A DNA stretch of 64,000 bases from Eopsaltria australis (lineage: Eukaryota; Chordata; Aves; Passeriformes; Petroicidae): NCBI GenBank assembly GCA_034509425.1, contig JAVTVJ010000347.1, positions 806,001 through 870,000 on the forward strand, given 5' to 3'. Both the position numbers and the translations under genes were made by a program. The notes below the pieces were generated by a model. It worked only from the letters and a program-made list of their open reading frames with translations. It had not been told where the DNA came from and searched no databases. Positions 37,657 to 49,090 of this stretch are shown piece by piece (the stretch's first letter is position 1; each line of letters begins with the position of its first letter).

Positions 37657-40136
37657 CTATTTTATGTCCTCTATTAATAATGCTTATCCTGATATATGTC
37701 TGGAGTGCACTTTACTCTTTTATAACTGCATTTTAAGTATTTTGCTTTCAAATTTAATGTTATCACCATGTCTCTACTTTTTATTCCAACTCATTAAGTG
37801 GAAATATTAGATAAAATTCTGCCAAGCTCATTCTCGATGAACTCTACTGAAAATTTGTTCTTTCATTCTCCACAGGACTTTGTTGTCTGTCTGGTAGAAG
37901 GTTTTTTTCCTGTCAAATTCTTTCAGTAATCCCTATTTTCTCCAGTTTAATATTGAATATCAGATGCCCAGATAGGTTTTATCTACCATATTTTCTTTGT
38001 TTAAAATGTCAGTCTAGTTGCAATGGTGTAAGTATGCAGAGAGTTCATAATCTCAAACAGATTTGTGTATTGTAGTAGGCAGATTCCTCAGGTCACCACA
38101 TACTTTCATATCCCAGCAGGCCCAGCTGAATTATGTGAGCTCAGGCAAGTTTCTGCTCACTGGTGTGAACCACAGGGAGTATTCCGTTGTTCTCTAGATA
38201 CCTTTTGGCCTGCTTTTACTTTTCTTTGCCCTACTCCATTCCAGATGTCATTCATGCCACATTATCACTACCAAATGCATGTCTTCTTGATCTGACATAT
38301 GTAGCTGTTAGGAACCTGTAAGGATATGTAAGTAAAGGGAACATGTGCACATACTATATGTTTTGCATTTACTTTGTATTTAGTACTGTTCTTAATCACT
38401 TTGTAAAAAGTGCTGTGGCTGATACTGAAAATCATATAGGTGTATGCAGTCACTAGCTCTAGGCACTGTAGTATTATGTGAAATGTAATCCTTTGGGTCT
38501 GAAGTTCTTCATGCTTAGTTCCATTTGAAAAACTGTATGCATAAAAAAAGTTGAGGAAATTATCCTGAATTGCTTTTGAGTTATGTGTCAGTGAAAATCA
38601 GAGCAGTGTTTAACTGTTAACAGTAGCTATATTTTTATCTTTAATGTAGATAGGAAAATTCAGAATTTTGGAATTTTAACAGCAACATCTAAATTGGGGC
38701 TGATAGTTAATGAATTCTGTGGGCAAGTTTCAAAAACCTGGTTTTCATAATGACCTATAGATAATTGAAATCATGCCTAGTAGGCATCTGGATTAAAATT
38801 ATGAGTAGGATTTAATGGACCCAACCACTTTTGTGGAAACAAAATTAGTTTCCATTTCTTTGTCAGAGTTAATCAAGCTCTTTTTAGATTTAAGGTTTAT
38901 TTCATTGTTACTATTACTTCTAGTGAGCCAGCACCATACCTTCATATAAGGGATGGAATATGGTCTATGCATTAAAATATGAACTTTTTTTTGCAATTTG
39001 TTTTTGTCTGTTACTGATCCTAATTTCACATTCTATCAATCAGTTTCTCCTTCAACTGCAAAGAAACAATACATCCTTTACCCCATGGACCTTGACTACA
39101 TACAAACTGGCATCTGTTCAATCCCTTTTGCATTATACAGTGTATAATTTTACATTATATCCTTCAGTGTTGAGCGAAAGGGAATGATGGGAGATCGATG
39201 AAGGCTCTTGTTCTCCTATTAAGCAGTTGAGCAACCTCCCAGTGGGACTGGGGCTCTGCAGGCCTCTGAATCTGTTGTAAATCCTTTTACAGTCACACTT
39301 TTGATTTTGACTGGATGTTTCTGGTTAGGTTAATCACATTCCTGATCAATTTAGAATAAACAATTAGAAGTTTAATTAGACTTTCATGCCTCTTCGTTGT
39401 CATTAAAAATAGGAAATTTAAACTGAATTTACGCTAATAGAGCATTAGGGCTGAACAATGGAAGTTTGGTTGTGGCTTTCAGTTTTTGTGCTTTGTGGAG
39501 CCAATAACTGCTGAGGGACACAGTTTGGCTTCTCAGTTTCTTCTTCTCCCAAAGCATACCTAAATTACAGCTTGCAACAGAGCTATAATTCTTCTGGGGC
39601 ACTGAGACAGAAATGCCAGTACAGAGAGAGAGCATGAAAGCTTTCTCATTCATCACAGGTCTGATGACTTATGTCCTCATTACAATTCTGATGAGATGGT
39701 GGGGTTGTCAGAAGCAGTCTGTGTCCATGGTTGCTCGCTATCATCTGGGTAGGTAGTACAAGGAAGAAAGTGATACCTTCCTCTGAATACATTGTGAGGG
39801 CAAGACAAGGCAAAGTTTGAGATGCCTCTTGCAGCTTCAGAAGGAAATGCCAAGAAAAACCCAGTCTCCTACAACATTGTTAACTTGGCTGCATTGTCAG
39901 TCCTTTACAACTCGTGACATATATTGAGCATAAATAAAGCTATAAATCTCTGTTCTGTGATCTGAAAGGAAAATTTATAAACATGTTTTCATCTGATATA
40001 ATTTTAACTTTTCATTCAAATCTTTTTTTTACTTTGACTGGTTTAAATATTCAAAATTATATTTAACCTATTTTTTTAATGTAACATGGATGAATACAGA
40101 TATAAAACAGAACATTGTGTGTTCTTTTCATTATAG

Positions 40137-40200
40137 GTATGTGTCCTGTGCTTTGGGATGCCCATATGAAGGAAACGTGGTACCAGATAAAGTGGCAGAA
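40137..40200 (+). CDS. HMGCLL1: HMGCLL1 internal coding exon 6
   Basis: This 64-nt exon begins with the last base of a split Gly codon and then encodes [21 protein letters not shown]. That is the conserved lyase segment [21 protein letters not shown], in which the cysteines and the GCPYEG turn are invariant in my knowledge of the family. The acceptor is attatag and the donor gtaaga. With exon 5 it totals 213 nt (71 codons), confirming the phase-2 joint. It is a short exon isolated by 14.25 kb upstream and 4.1 kb downstream. Its identity is secure from the motif and the matching phase. Confidence 0.96.
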
Positions 40201-43200
40201 GTAAGAGTGAATTTCTGGCTTGTCTTTTTAATGAATCAAAAATACATTTAAAAATATCTATACATAATTTTCTCTAATTAATCATAAAAAGGTCTTTAAT
40301 GGATAAAATTTAAGGAAAGCAAGCAAAAAACCTAGCTAATGCTAAAACTTGGTGCATAACCTCGCTTAACCATATACAGTCAAATGTGAGAAATGTGATT
40401 GTTATCAGTCATGAGAAAAAATATTATGCTCTATGTCCTCTAGCAAGTAGGTAAGAAATTACTTAAGGAAATTGACTCAAGCACATATGTGAGTGGACTA
40501 TGTTGTAGTAGAGGATTTCCAGCACAACTTTGTCCTTTTAAATCAACTTTATGCTGGAATAAACAGCGTACTGTGTTGTCATTGTGCTGCTGGTGAGGGT
40601 CATGTGATTGACACGAGAACCAAAACTTACCCCCAATATGATTTCTTAAATTGGTCTAGTGCCATGATGGAATAGGTTGCACCTTCCCTCCCTGCCCCTT
40701 TTTGCCATTTAGAATAAAGGATAAAGAAGAATATATCTTAGTCCAGCCTTTTTTATCCAGAAGAGAGATGAATGAAATACAAGGGCAAAATTTTGCAGGA
40801 AGACAAAGAGGGCATCAGAACTTAAATGGACAGGAAAAAAAGAAAGTGGAGTGAAAATTCCATGCTGGCCTTCCACCTAGAGACAGACTTGTCTTCTCTG
40901 TTACACTTAATCACCTATTTTTGTTGGTCTAGCAGAATATCCAAATGTTTATGTTTTAATTTGTAGGACTAGCAGCTAGTCAACATTTGTCTGATATATT
41001 ATGTTCTGTGTGGGTGGTTTTCAGGTCCTGTTCTGCATCTTCTTCTAGTATACACTTCAGATGGAATTTGTGATAATTCTTCTCCCACAGCATCCACACA
41101 TACTCAGACTCTTTGAAAAAAATAAGCTAATTTGGAAGGTACTCAGTATTTCTAAATTTGTTTGTTATAATATGAAGTGAAGGTTAGAAATGACACAGCT
41201 TTAGTTAGAACAGTGATGACATACTGCTTACCATGTTTCCCAACAGGCTTCTTTCCATGTGTTGCTTGTTTTTTACCAACTCTCCTTGCACAGAAGAGCT
41301 CCTTCTCAGTTTACCAGTGGGATTGCTATTTAATGTTCCAGACCTGCAAACTTTTACTCACACACCTATTTTATTTTGTCTTCATGCTAATAAATGTCTT
41401 CTTGCATACCTGTATACCACTGTGTATGTGTATATGATTAAAAGCTACCACATTAAATTTATTAATTCCATCCCTGATTCAGCAGGCACTGCAGTATATA
41501 TAGAAGCATCTGATGGATTTTATGTAAATACATGCACAGTATCAGCATTATCAAAATTACTGTCTGTGTTGCTAAACTCTTTCAGAGAGCTGCTGCTCTG
41601 GTCGTCATCTTCTTGGGATGGGAGCATTTTGATTCCCTTGACTGTGTATTGCAATCAGCAGCTATGATTGAAAGGTTTAGACAGTTTTCTCCTGCAGTCA
41701 GTAACAGTGACCATTTTTATTTTTTTTTAAGCAAAAGATTTTTTAACAGAAGCAAAAACAATTAGAGCAGGTGGATTATTTCAGACTACATGTGTTATTA
41801 CTGAGTGTTGTAGACTACATTAATTTTTGGCATACTAGATACATAACTGCTTTACACATAATTATCTAGTGAATGCAAAATTCAGATGCCTTCAGACTTC
41901 TGGAATCTATCAGGTATATTTGTATGGTTCTTTATTTAAAACAAACAAGAACATATTCTGATCAAACTATAGAAAATGTACCTACTCTTATTTAAATATT
42001 TTTGGATCATTAAAATTTCCCTTACAGCACAAGAACTGCAAGATTTTTATATTGTCAGTTGTTTAAAATAATCTATAACTGGATTATCATCTTTTGTATT
42101 CAGTATAAGAGTATAGTTTTAGGTATTATTTCCAGGAGTGGGACTGTTCACATCTCTAAGGGGCTGCAGTGCTGGTTCACCGGTTCCCATTTTGATCAAT
42201 GCTTGGTGTCAAGGCAGTGTTCCCAAGGGGTGTAGTACAAGACTCATGCATAGCAAAACTGCTCAGTGGTGCAGAGCATAACCCTGTTCAATCAACAAAG
42301 CTGCAAGCTCATAATCACATCCTGATTACATAGGAAAAACAGTATATTCTCTTCTCCCACACTCTCCTCCCAAAAATCCACATTAAAAATTTACAAAGCT
42401 ATAACTAATAGGCTGCCTTCTACTGTGGTAGAATAGGAAATTCAGTACAAAAAACTCCCATTCGGCTTCCAAGCATGCTTATTCTTTAAATTAAATATAG
42501 CTCTGTTTTCAAGGATCAATTTAAGTTTAGATCATGATGGGTCAGTGCTGATTCTCAGCTTGTTAGCAGTTTCACCCTCTCTTCTTCCATCTTTCAGAGC
42601 TCTGCACTCAGGAAGCTGAAAGACCTAAGGACCGAGAATGAAAAAGATGTGAACACAGTATGATTTCTAGCAGTTTATATAATCCAAGTTATGACTAAAA
42701 TACTCACCTAGTAAAACTTCGAATCATGAAATAAAAAGAACGGGGGAAAAATGCACCATGCTTCTTTGCCCTGATCTTAAGGAAACACTAAGGCTTGGAA
42801 TTTTACTGGATGTAATCCACCACTAACTGCAGATGATCCTTTTTTTTTTCCTACAACAGTAGTCTAGTTAAAATGCCTGCCTTGTGTTGATGGTATAAAA
42901 ATATTCTGTGAGATGCATCCCTTTTTCATTCTGGTGAATGTCCCTTTCTTAAAACATATGTTGAATTTATGTGTGTATGAACCAGGGAATCTGACTTTAA
43001 AGCACAGTTTTACCACATTTGCAATAGTCATAGCACTTCCAAGCCTTAAACAGGATGATTCAGACTGTTTGAAGTTCTTTTTCAGCTGTTCTTTGAATTA
43101 AGTGAGCACCAATATTAATCCAGCACTTCCGAGACTGCTGGTGCAGCACTTTGTCAGCTTCCTCAGGCATGCTCACAGCCATCCCACTGATGAAGTCCTG

Positions 43201-44306
43201 GAATTGTTTTAACAGCAGACTGCAGTGCAACTTAAGATGTCTTTTTGGAAGACGGTTGTATTTCTTCATTTCTAAACAGTTAGTTTTTAAACTGGGATTC
43301 CGTTCCAGTGGAGTGGTCTTTTAGGATCTTTCATACACAGTGGGGAATCCTAAAGGGGACAAACATATTGAGCAGCTGAAAATAAGGTGGAACCTTTCCA
43401 AATAAATCCAACAAAAATAAGATGGAAAGATCCTGCATTCAATTCCTGAAGCAATATTTTCAGTGAAAACATGATTTTGTGCTTCTGAATGTGTTTCTCT
43501 CCACGCAAAAATTATGGAGCCAGACCTCAGTTTTCACTCATGCAAAGAACTCCTCAAAGACATAATTCCAGAGATTTTTAGGGCTCTGCTTACATTAGTA
43601 AGACCTATTTGTATATGATTTTGTTTGATATTAAGAAAATTTTAAAAACTTGACTAGAATGTTAATTAAGTTGCAGTTTTGCTGTTAGTATTTTAATGTT
43701 TGATTTCATGAAAAGCAAGCAAAATTAATCTTGCAAAATTAATGTTGACTGCAGCATGTTAAAATTTCAGTTTTCATTGATTTTTAAGTGCCAAGAGAAA
43801 GAAAAATCAGGCTTTTTGTTTATTATTTATTATTTTAGTTGGCTCCATGCAATATGCAAACAAGAGGACAGGTCTTTACCCTGCACAGCTTGTAAGCTGA
43901 AAAGTAAATGAGGAAAACCAAACAGCTGGGAATTCCCCAGAGAGAAGAAAATATTAGGAAAGGGCTTAACAGAAACTGAATTAATAATGTTAAAATTTTG
44001 CTCCTTTGGATTCTGTGGGAGAGTCAGAAAGCAAGTTTTTGATGGATTTGACATGGTTGACTATTCCAATATACATACAGAACATTGCAGAACTATAATT
44101 TTAAAATAAGAGGATCTGTGGGATGTTCTTCTTCGATGGCAGTTTTCAAGAATGAATACAGGGTGTCTGATAAATAGATCCACCTCAGCAGGTCAAAACC
44201 TAAAACCTGAAGTATATACAGAAGTGTGTCCTTTATAATGTACATTCTTGACCCTATTTAATACTCTTTCATCTTGACCTCTTGGTGTTTTTCTGTTTCT
44301 AATCAG
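40201..44306 (+). other. HMGCLL1: HMGCLL1 intron 6
   Basis: A 4106-bp intron with donor gtaaga and acceptor taatcag, phase 0. No LINE or RNA gene is recognised. A 144-codon frame (41233-41667) and a 69-codon minus-strand frame (43060-43269) were examined and not recognised. Confidence 0.9.
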
Positions 44307-44495
44307 GTATCTAAGCGGCTGTACAGTATGGGCTGTTATGAAATCTCTCTGGGAGATACAATTGGTGTGGGGACGCCTGGAAGTATGAAAAAAATGCTGG
44401 AAGCTGTTATGAAAGAAATTCCTGTGAGTGCTCTTGCTGTTCACTGTCATGACACATATGGCCAAGCATTAGCCAATATCCTCACAGCCATGCAG
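44307..44495 (+). CDS. HMGCLL1: HMGCLL1 internal coding exon 7 (metal-binding HxH)
   Basis: The 189-nt exon encodes 63 residues, beginning [20 protein letters not shown] and ending [20 protein letters not shown]. The GDTIG aspartate and the H-C-H of [14 protein letters not shown] correspond to Asp204, His233 and His235 of HMGCL. The two histidines are divalent-metal ligands at the active site. The segment [19 protein letters not shown] matches HMGCLL1 (GSMKRMLESVMKEIP as I recall it in human). The acceptor is taatcag and the donor gtaact, phase 0 both ends. The next family exon should begin MGI(N/S)VVDS and contain the GLGGCPY catalytic-cysteine loop. It is absent from the remaining window, so the gene is incomplete here rather than broken. 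Confidence 0.97.
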
Positions 44496-47400
44496 GTAAC
44501 TTGGTTTTATATATTCATTAGTAGTATTCTTATTTTAATTCAGTGTGCAGTTTTAAGCAATCCTGCCCTTAAAGAAACTGTTAGAAGAGTAGAAAGGCAC
44601 TCACTAAACTTGAGGAAACTATTGCTCACATATCAGATTGTCTACTGGTATTATTGCTGTTGCTTTTACCAGGAAGTGTCAAACCTTATCTATTAATTAC
44701 CTTCAATTCCATACAAAATCATTACGAAACAGTAATGATTATTACATTTCATTGACATTAGATGAAGGGGGACATTAAATAATTTTTTTGCTGATATCTC
44801 AGATTCCAGTATTCGTAGGAACAGCTGTGTGTTTGTTTTCCACTAAACTAAAATTTCTGTTTTATAGATGTATCTAATTATGAAATGGAATAATGCATAA
44901 TTACATCTCAATTTCAGATGGATAAATCTAAAATATTGGTAGTTATGTATACAGAATAGTCTAGAAAATTTTATCACTATTCATATGCCTTCATTATTCA
45001 TTTTTGTTTATCCGTTATGCCTTCCAAGCAAGATTAGCAGCAACTTTATATCTTATTTAATCAGCTTTCAAAGCCTAAATAATCAGAGTTAATTTCCATA
45101 AGAGATTTTTTCCCTTATGTTAATATATTTTTCAGCATAGAACACAATGCAGAAAACAGACTGCAAGTTCTAATATAGTTTTTGTAAAGATATAAACTTA
45201 AGAAATATCTAAATATGCGTATGCTTTCCTAAAGAGACCTACTTTTTCTAAGCATTACAGAATCAAAAGTTGTTTAGAAATTGTAGGCCTTTATTGTTCT
45301 GTTTTATACTTAATATTGTCTTCTGTTTCCTTATAATTCAGGCAGTCATTTTGGAGGTCAAACTTTCCTTTGTCTGACTTACTGTTTTGACAGAACTCAT
45401 ATGATGTTATTGAGATACAATTGTTTTAACACTTGTATAGGCCACAAGAAGGAACAAAGAACGTTTAAATATGGGAATCCACAGGTATTCGATTAAATAG
45501 AGAATGACAAAATCTGGTAAAAAAATTTATAACTTATACTCACAGCATTCACTGTTCTCCCTTACTCACTTTTACTGTTGCAAATGCGTGTGTATGTACC
45601 ATGGGATAAATAAATTGCTAATTTCACAGTTAGCTTCAGTTGCAGATGCAATCGCTAAAAGCATGAAAGCCCTTGAGCATGGGAGGAGTTGGCCATAAAA
45701 ACACTTGAAGCATTGTTTTTCAAATCCTTCCTTAAAATAATTGCTGTCATGGTGCCTACTAAACACTGAACACTGGCTATGCTTTGTTAACTCCAGTATT
45801 TGTTGTGATTCTTGTCTCATTTTTACCTCTTGCTCATTTCTTTTCATTTAGTTCTTAAAATAATTATGTAAAAGCTAAAGGTAAAAAAAAAACCTCTTAG
45901 ATACCTAATGTGCAGTTTAGGCTAATTAACATGCAAATTCAAGAGAGCAAAAGGCTTAAAAAGAAATTCCTGTGCAACCTTCTCAGATTTCTGGGAAGGC
46001 AGGGGTGCCTGAGACCCACCAGAAAACTTCTCTGTGTTGTCATGGTCTCCTACAGTACATGTCTAAAGGTGCAGTGGTTTTGGCTGAGCTGAGCTTGTCA
46101 TAGAGTTTGCCAAAAGTCCTTGATGTAGCAGGCATTACACAGTCTCTCTGACTAGCTTTGTGCAAGCAGCTCCTTGGCTCCCTTAAAGGAAGGTCCCCAG
46201 GCTTTTGGATCCTCAAACAGGTCCTGCACCTCACAGCGTCCTCTCTTGTCTCTGGTCAAAAGCCCAAGGCAGTGAAGCTAGCAGTGAGTTATAGCTAAGC
46301 AATACTCCTTCTAAAACAGGACAGTTGCAGGTCAGCTGTGTGTTGAAATGCTAAAGCTGTTGAGTCAGAGTGTCCAGGTCACTTCTAGTCCCTGCTGTCA
46401 GGCTTGCCTGTACTTTCCTTTCTCCCAAGGATACAGGAATGGCAGAGAACTGAAATAAAACCCCTTGTCTTCAACTCAGCTGCTGTTTCATAAACCAAAC
46501 CCTTCTCAGACACAATTCATTTCCCTTCCCCATTTATGGGTCTGCGTGACCGACACAATATTTCATCAAGAGTGAAATGTGTTCAGGGGGTCATAGAAAT
46601 AATCAGCTACAGTTATTGTTTGAAAACAAGTTTAAAGAACATTCAGCAGACAGATTACACTCTTCCTAAGACATTGCTGAACAACCTCAGGCTGAGTATT
46701 GTTGTATTGTATATTGTATTTCCTAAGAATTAATGAAGGACAGCTGGAAAGCCACAAATCAGTCTGCACTAATTCAGGCATTGCTTCGATGGAAGATCTC
46801 CTAGGAGTGGAAAGAGTTGCTGGTGATTCAGTAAGTGATTTTTTATACAGATCACATCGTTTCATGCAGGATTATACTACCCAGAATATTTTCCTTTGTT
46901 TGGGGCTGATCCAAGGTCATGTAGAGCTGACAGGTCATATCTGTATAAGAAATTAGCAGGGCAGTAGTCTTGCAATTTTAGTATTCAGTTTTATATGTGT
47001 TGTTTTAGCAAAAAGATAGGTCGTGAAAGATGGGAGAGAGATTAGCCAACTTTTAAAGCATAAGTAATTTTTGAATTGCTGAAGTGAATATTACAGATAT
47101 AAAGGAAATTCATTTTCTTTTATGAAAAGAATCTGTGTAAAAATGTGAGGTGATGCTTCAAAACAAACCAGTAAACATTTAAAGTAGAAACATGACTGGC
47201 TCTTGGTTACATGGTTTAATATAAAACTACCAGAGTATAGAATTTACTAAGAGACAATTCAGAAGATGGGAAGAGATGTGGAAATCTAGTTAGAAGTTAT
47301 GGTATTTTGAGTAAAATTACACGTGTGGGTTAGGTAATATGACAAACGCATAGTGTAGCTAACAGAAATATTAAAACATTTATAGGAAATTGTTACAGAC

Positions 47401-48639
47401 CTCCAAGGAAGGGTAAAAAGATGGGTCAGGAGACTTCTTTCTGGAGAGGCCCTGGTAAGGTAGGCCATTGATCTAAGGCAATTGAGTTTCAGTGATAGTT
47501 GACTCCTGTTGTATGTACAAAATGGGTATGGAAGGGAAAGTTTTTAATGGAAGTGTTAAAGAACACTTTTCCTGTAAAGCTTGTGTAGTTGCCAGAAATA
47601 GATTTGTCTGTCTTTATAACATATGTTCAAACATGAGAAAGAGTATTCAAAGCGGCAAGGAGGATATTTGCCTGCTTGTGATACCTGAATAAATGAAACA
47701 ATCACATGGCAGTCCCATAGAATTTTATCAAATTCAAATTGCTGTCCTAATTCATTAAAATGAAATGATCCCTACACTATGGGGATCAAATCCTAACTTA
47801 AAGAAAACAAGTATAAAACTCTAGACTTAGAAGGACAGGGGATTTTTACCATCTTGTGTAGTCATGTTCACCTTATTGGACACAATGAGATGAATGGGAT
47901 TGATTACATGCCAAATAAAACTAGTTTTATTAGTTCTTTCTTTTTCCAGAAAACAGGAATTTTGAAATAAAATCCCCACTTTGGTACCACAAACAGAATT
48001 AACAAGCCTTTAATTGAACTTTCAGGCTACAAAATCCAGATTTGTGAGTACAGGTTTTTATTACAAACATTATAATATATCCCCTTATAGAGAGCTTAAA
48101 ATATTTAATAATATTTTATGAATTTCTTTAAGATCCTTGAATTTTAAAGATGAAATAAGAGAAAAGTAAAACCAAGTAAGAATGGCTGACTGCTGACTTT
48201 CTCCCTGTATCACTTAACTAAATTGATTGTAGCCTCTTGGTGTATGCTGGAGACACTAACCAAACTGCGTATTTTTGTGCATCCAACTTACTTATGTAGT
48301 AAAATCTAGGTTCACTCGAAGGCACTCAGTAATGTCCTGACTGTTTTAATTGCCAGAACCAGGAGAGGAATCTGAACCTAGGTGCTGAAGTTCATGGTTT
48401 ATTAATTTACAAGGATCATTTTTTAACAGGAATAGAGTTCACAACAGCCAGCAGCATGAAATGGTAGAGCCTAGGTTAAGCAATTAAAAAACCCGGTGTT
48501 TAAAATTCCCTCCTCTGTGATTTGTATGAACTTCCATGCAAAACATTAGATGAGATGAATTTTCTGCTCAAAACCAGCTCCTAGATGTAGCTGTCCATCT
48601 TGTCCTTTTTTTTCAAATACCAAATAGGATTTGTTTTTA

Positions 48640-49090
48640 TGGCTGTTGAGCTTGCTTGAAGTCATAAGCATGGCCCTTTTCAGGCTGGAGGTAAGCTTGC
48701 TGTTGAGATCTCTTGTCCAGGAGCTGCTTGCTGCTAGGGATCCTCAATGCAGGCTCCCTCTCCTTTATCTGGCAGTGGCTTTAAACCTGAAGCTCTAGTG
48801 CTTGGCCCTTCCTTGCCTGAGCTATTCTGCAGCAGCATTGCAATTGCACTTGTGCCCAGTCTTGTACCTCCCTGATTCTCATTCTCATCCTCACCTGTGG
48901 GCTTAACTTACTGGCTTACCCTCAGACCTGGCTGATCTTGTCTGATCCTGGTTATTGTGTCCAGACCTGATTCCAATCTTGAATCTCTGACTCAGCGTCC
49001 TGGCTTTGTTTTTCTGGTGATGTTGCCGCCGCTGCCTGCCTGGCTATGGCTCTGGGCTCCTTACTTGCCTTCTTTGAAGGAGTAGTCTGT
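48640..49090. repeat. Possible unclassified interspersed repeat, GC-richer patch
   Basis: This stretch is clearly richer in G+C than the flanks and has a loosely repetitive texture with recurring words such as cctgattc, cctggct, cagacctg and tctgatcctgg. It includes one of the few CpG-containing spots of the window (gttgccgccgctgcc near 49023). No coding frame is convincing. It may be a degraded sauropsid repeat of the same general kind as 12060-12420 but in the opposite orientation. The family is unknown. Confidence 0.3.

Larger units (their letters stand above)
25884..40136 (+). other. HMGCLL1: HMGCLL1 intron 5, long and containing the window's LINE DNA
   Basis: A 14253-bp intron with donor gtaaat and acceptor attatag, phase 2. 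It contains CR1 copy 1 (26829-27541), an ancient L2-like RT fossil (about 35885-36460) and CR1 copy 2 (about 36730-37656). It also has a poly-C tract (28316-28331), an A-rich patch (28491-28566), an interrupted A tract (33870-33892) and a pyrimidine-rich stretch (35640-35884). The rest, including 28.6-33.8 kb and 37.7-40.1 kb, is AT-rich DNA in which I recognise nothing. Confidence 0.9.

Noticed and set aside
43060..43269. Minus-strand 69-codon frame with protein-like composition
   Set aside because: Looks more coherent than neighbouring frames, but I cannot match it to a protein; the possible acceptor upstream is weak and no partner exon was seen.
44193..44465. Minus-strand 90-codon frame overlapping exon 7
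   Set aside because: Antisense shadow of the HMGCLL1 exon.
45572..45847. Minus-strand frame, and a + frame ending KALEHGRSWP, just after exon 7
   Set aside because: Considered as a possible next HMGCLL1 exon; it lacks the GLGGCPY loop and any family similarity.
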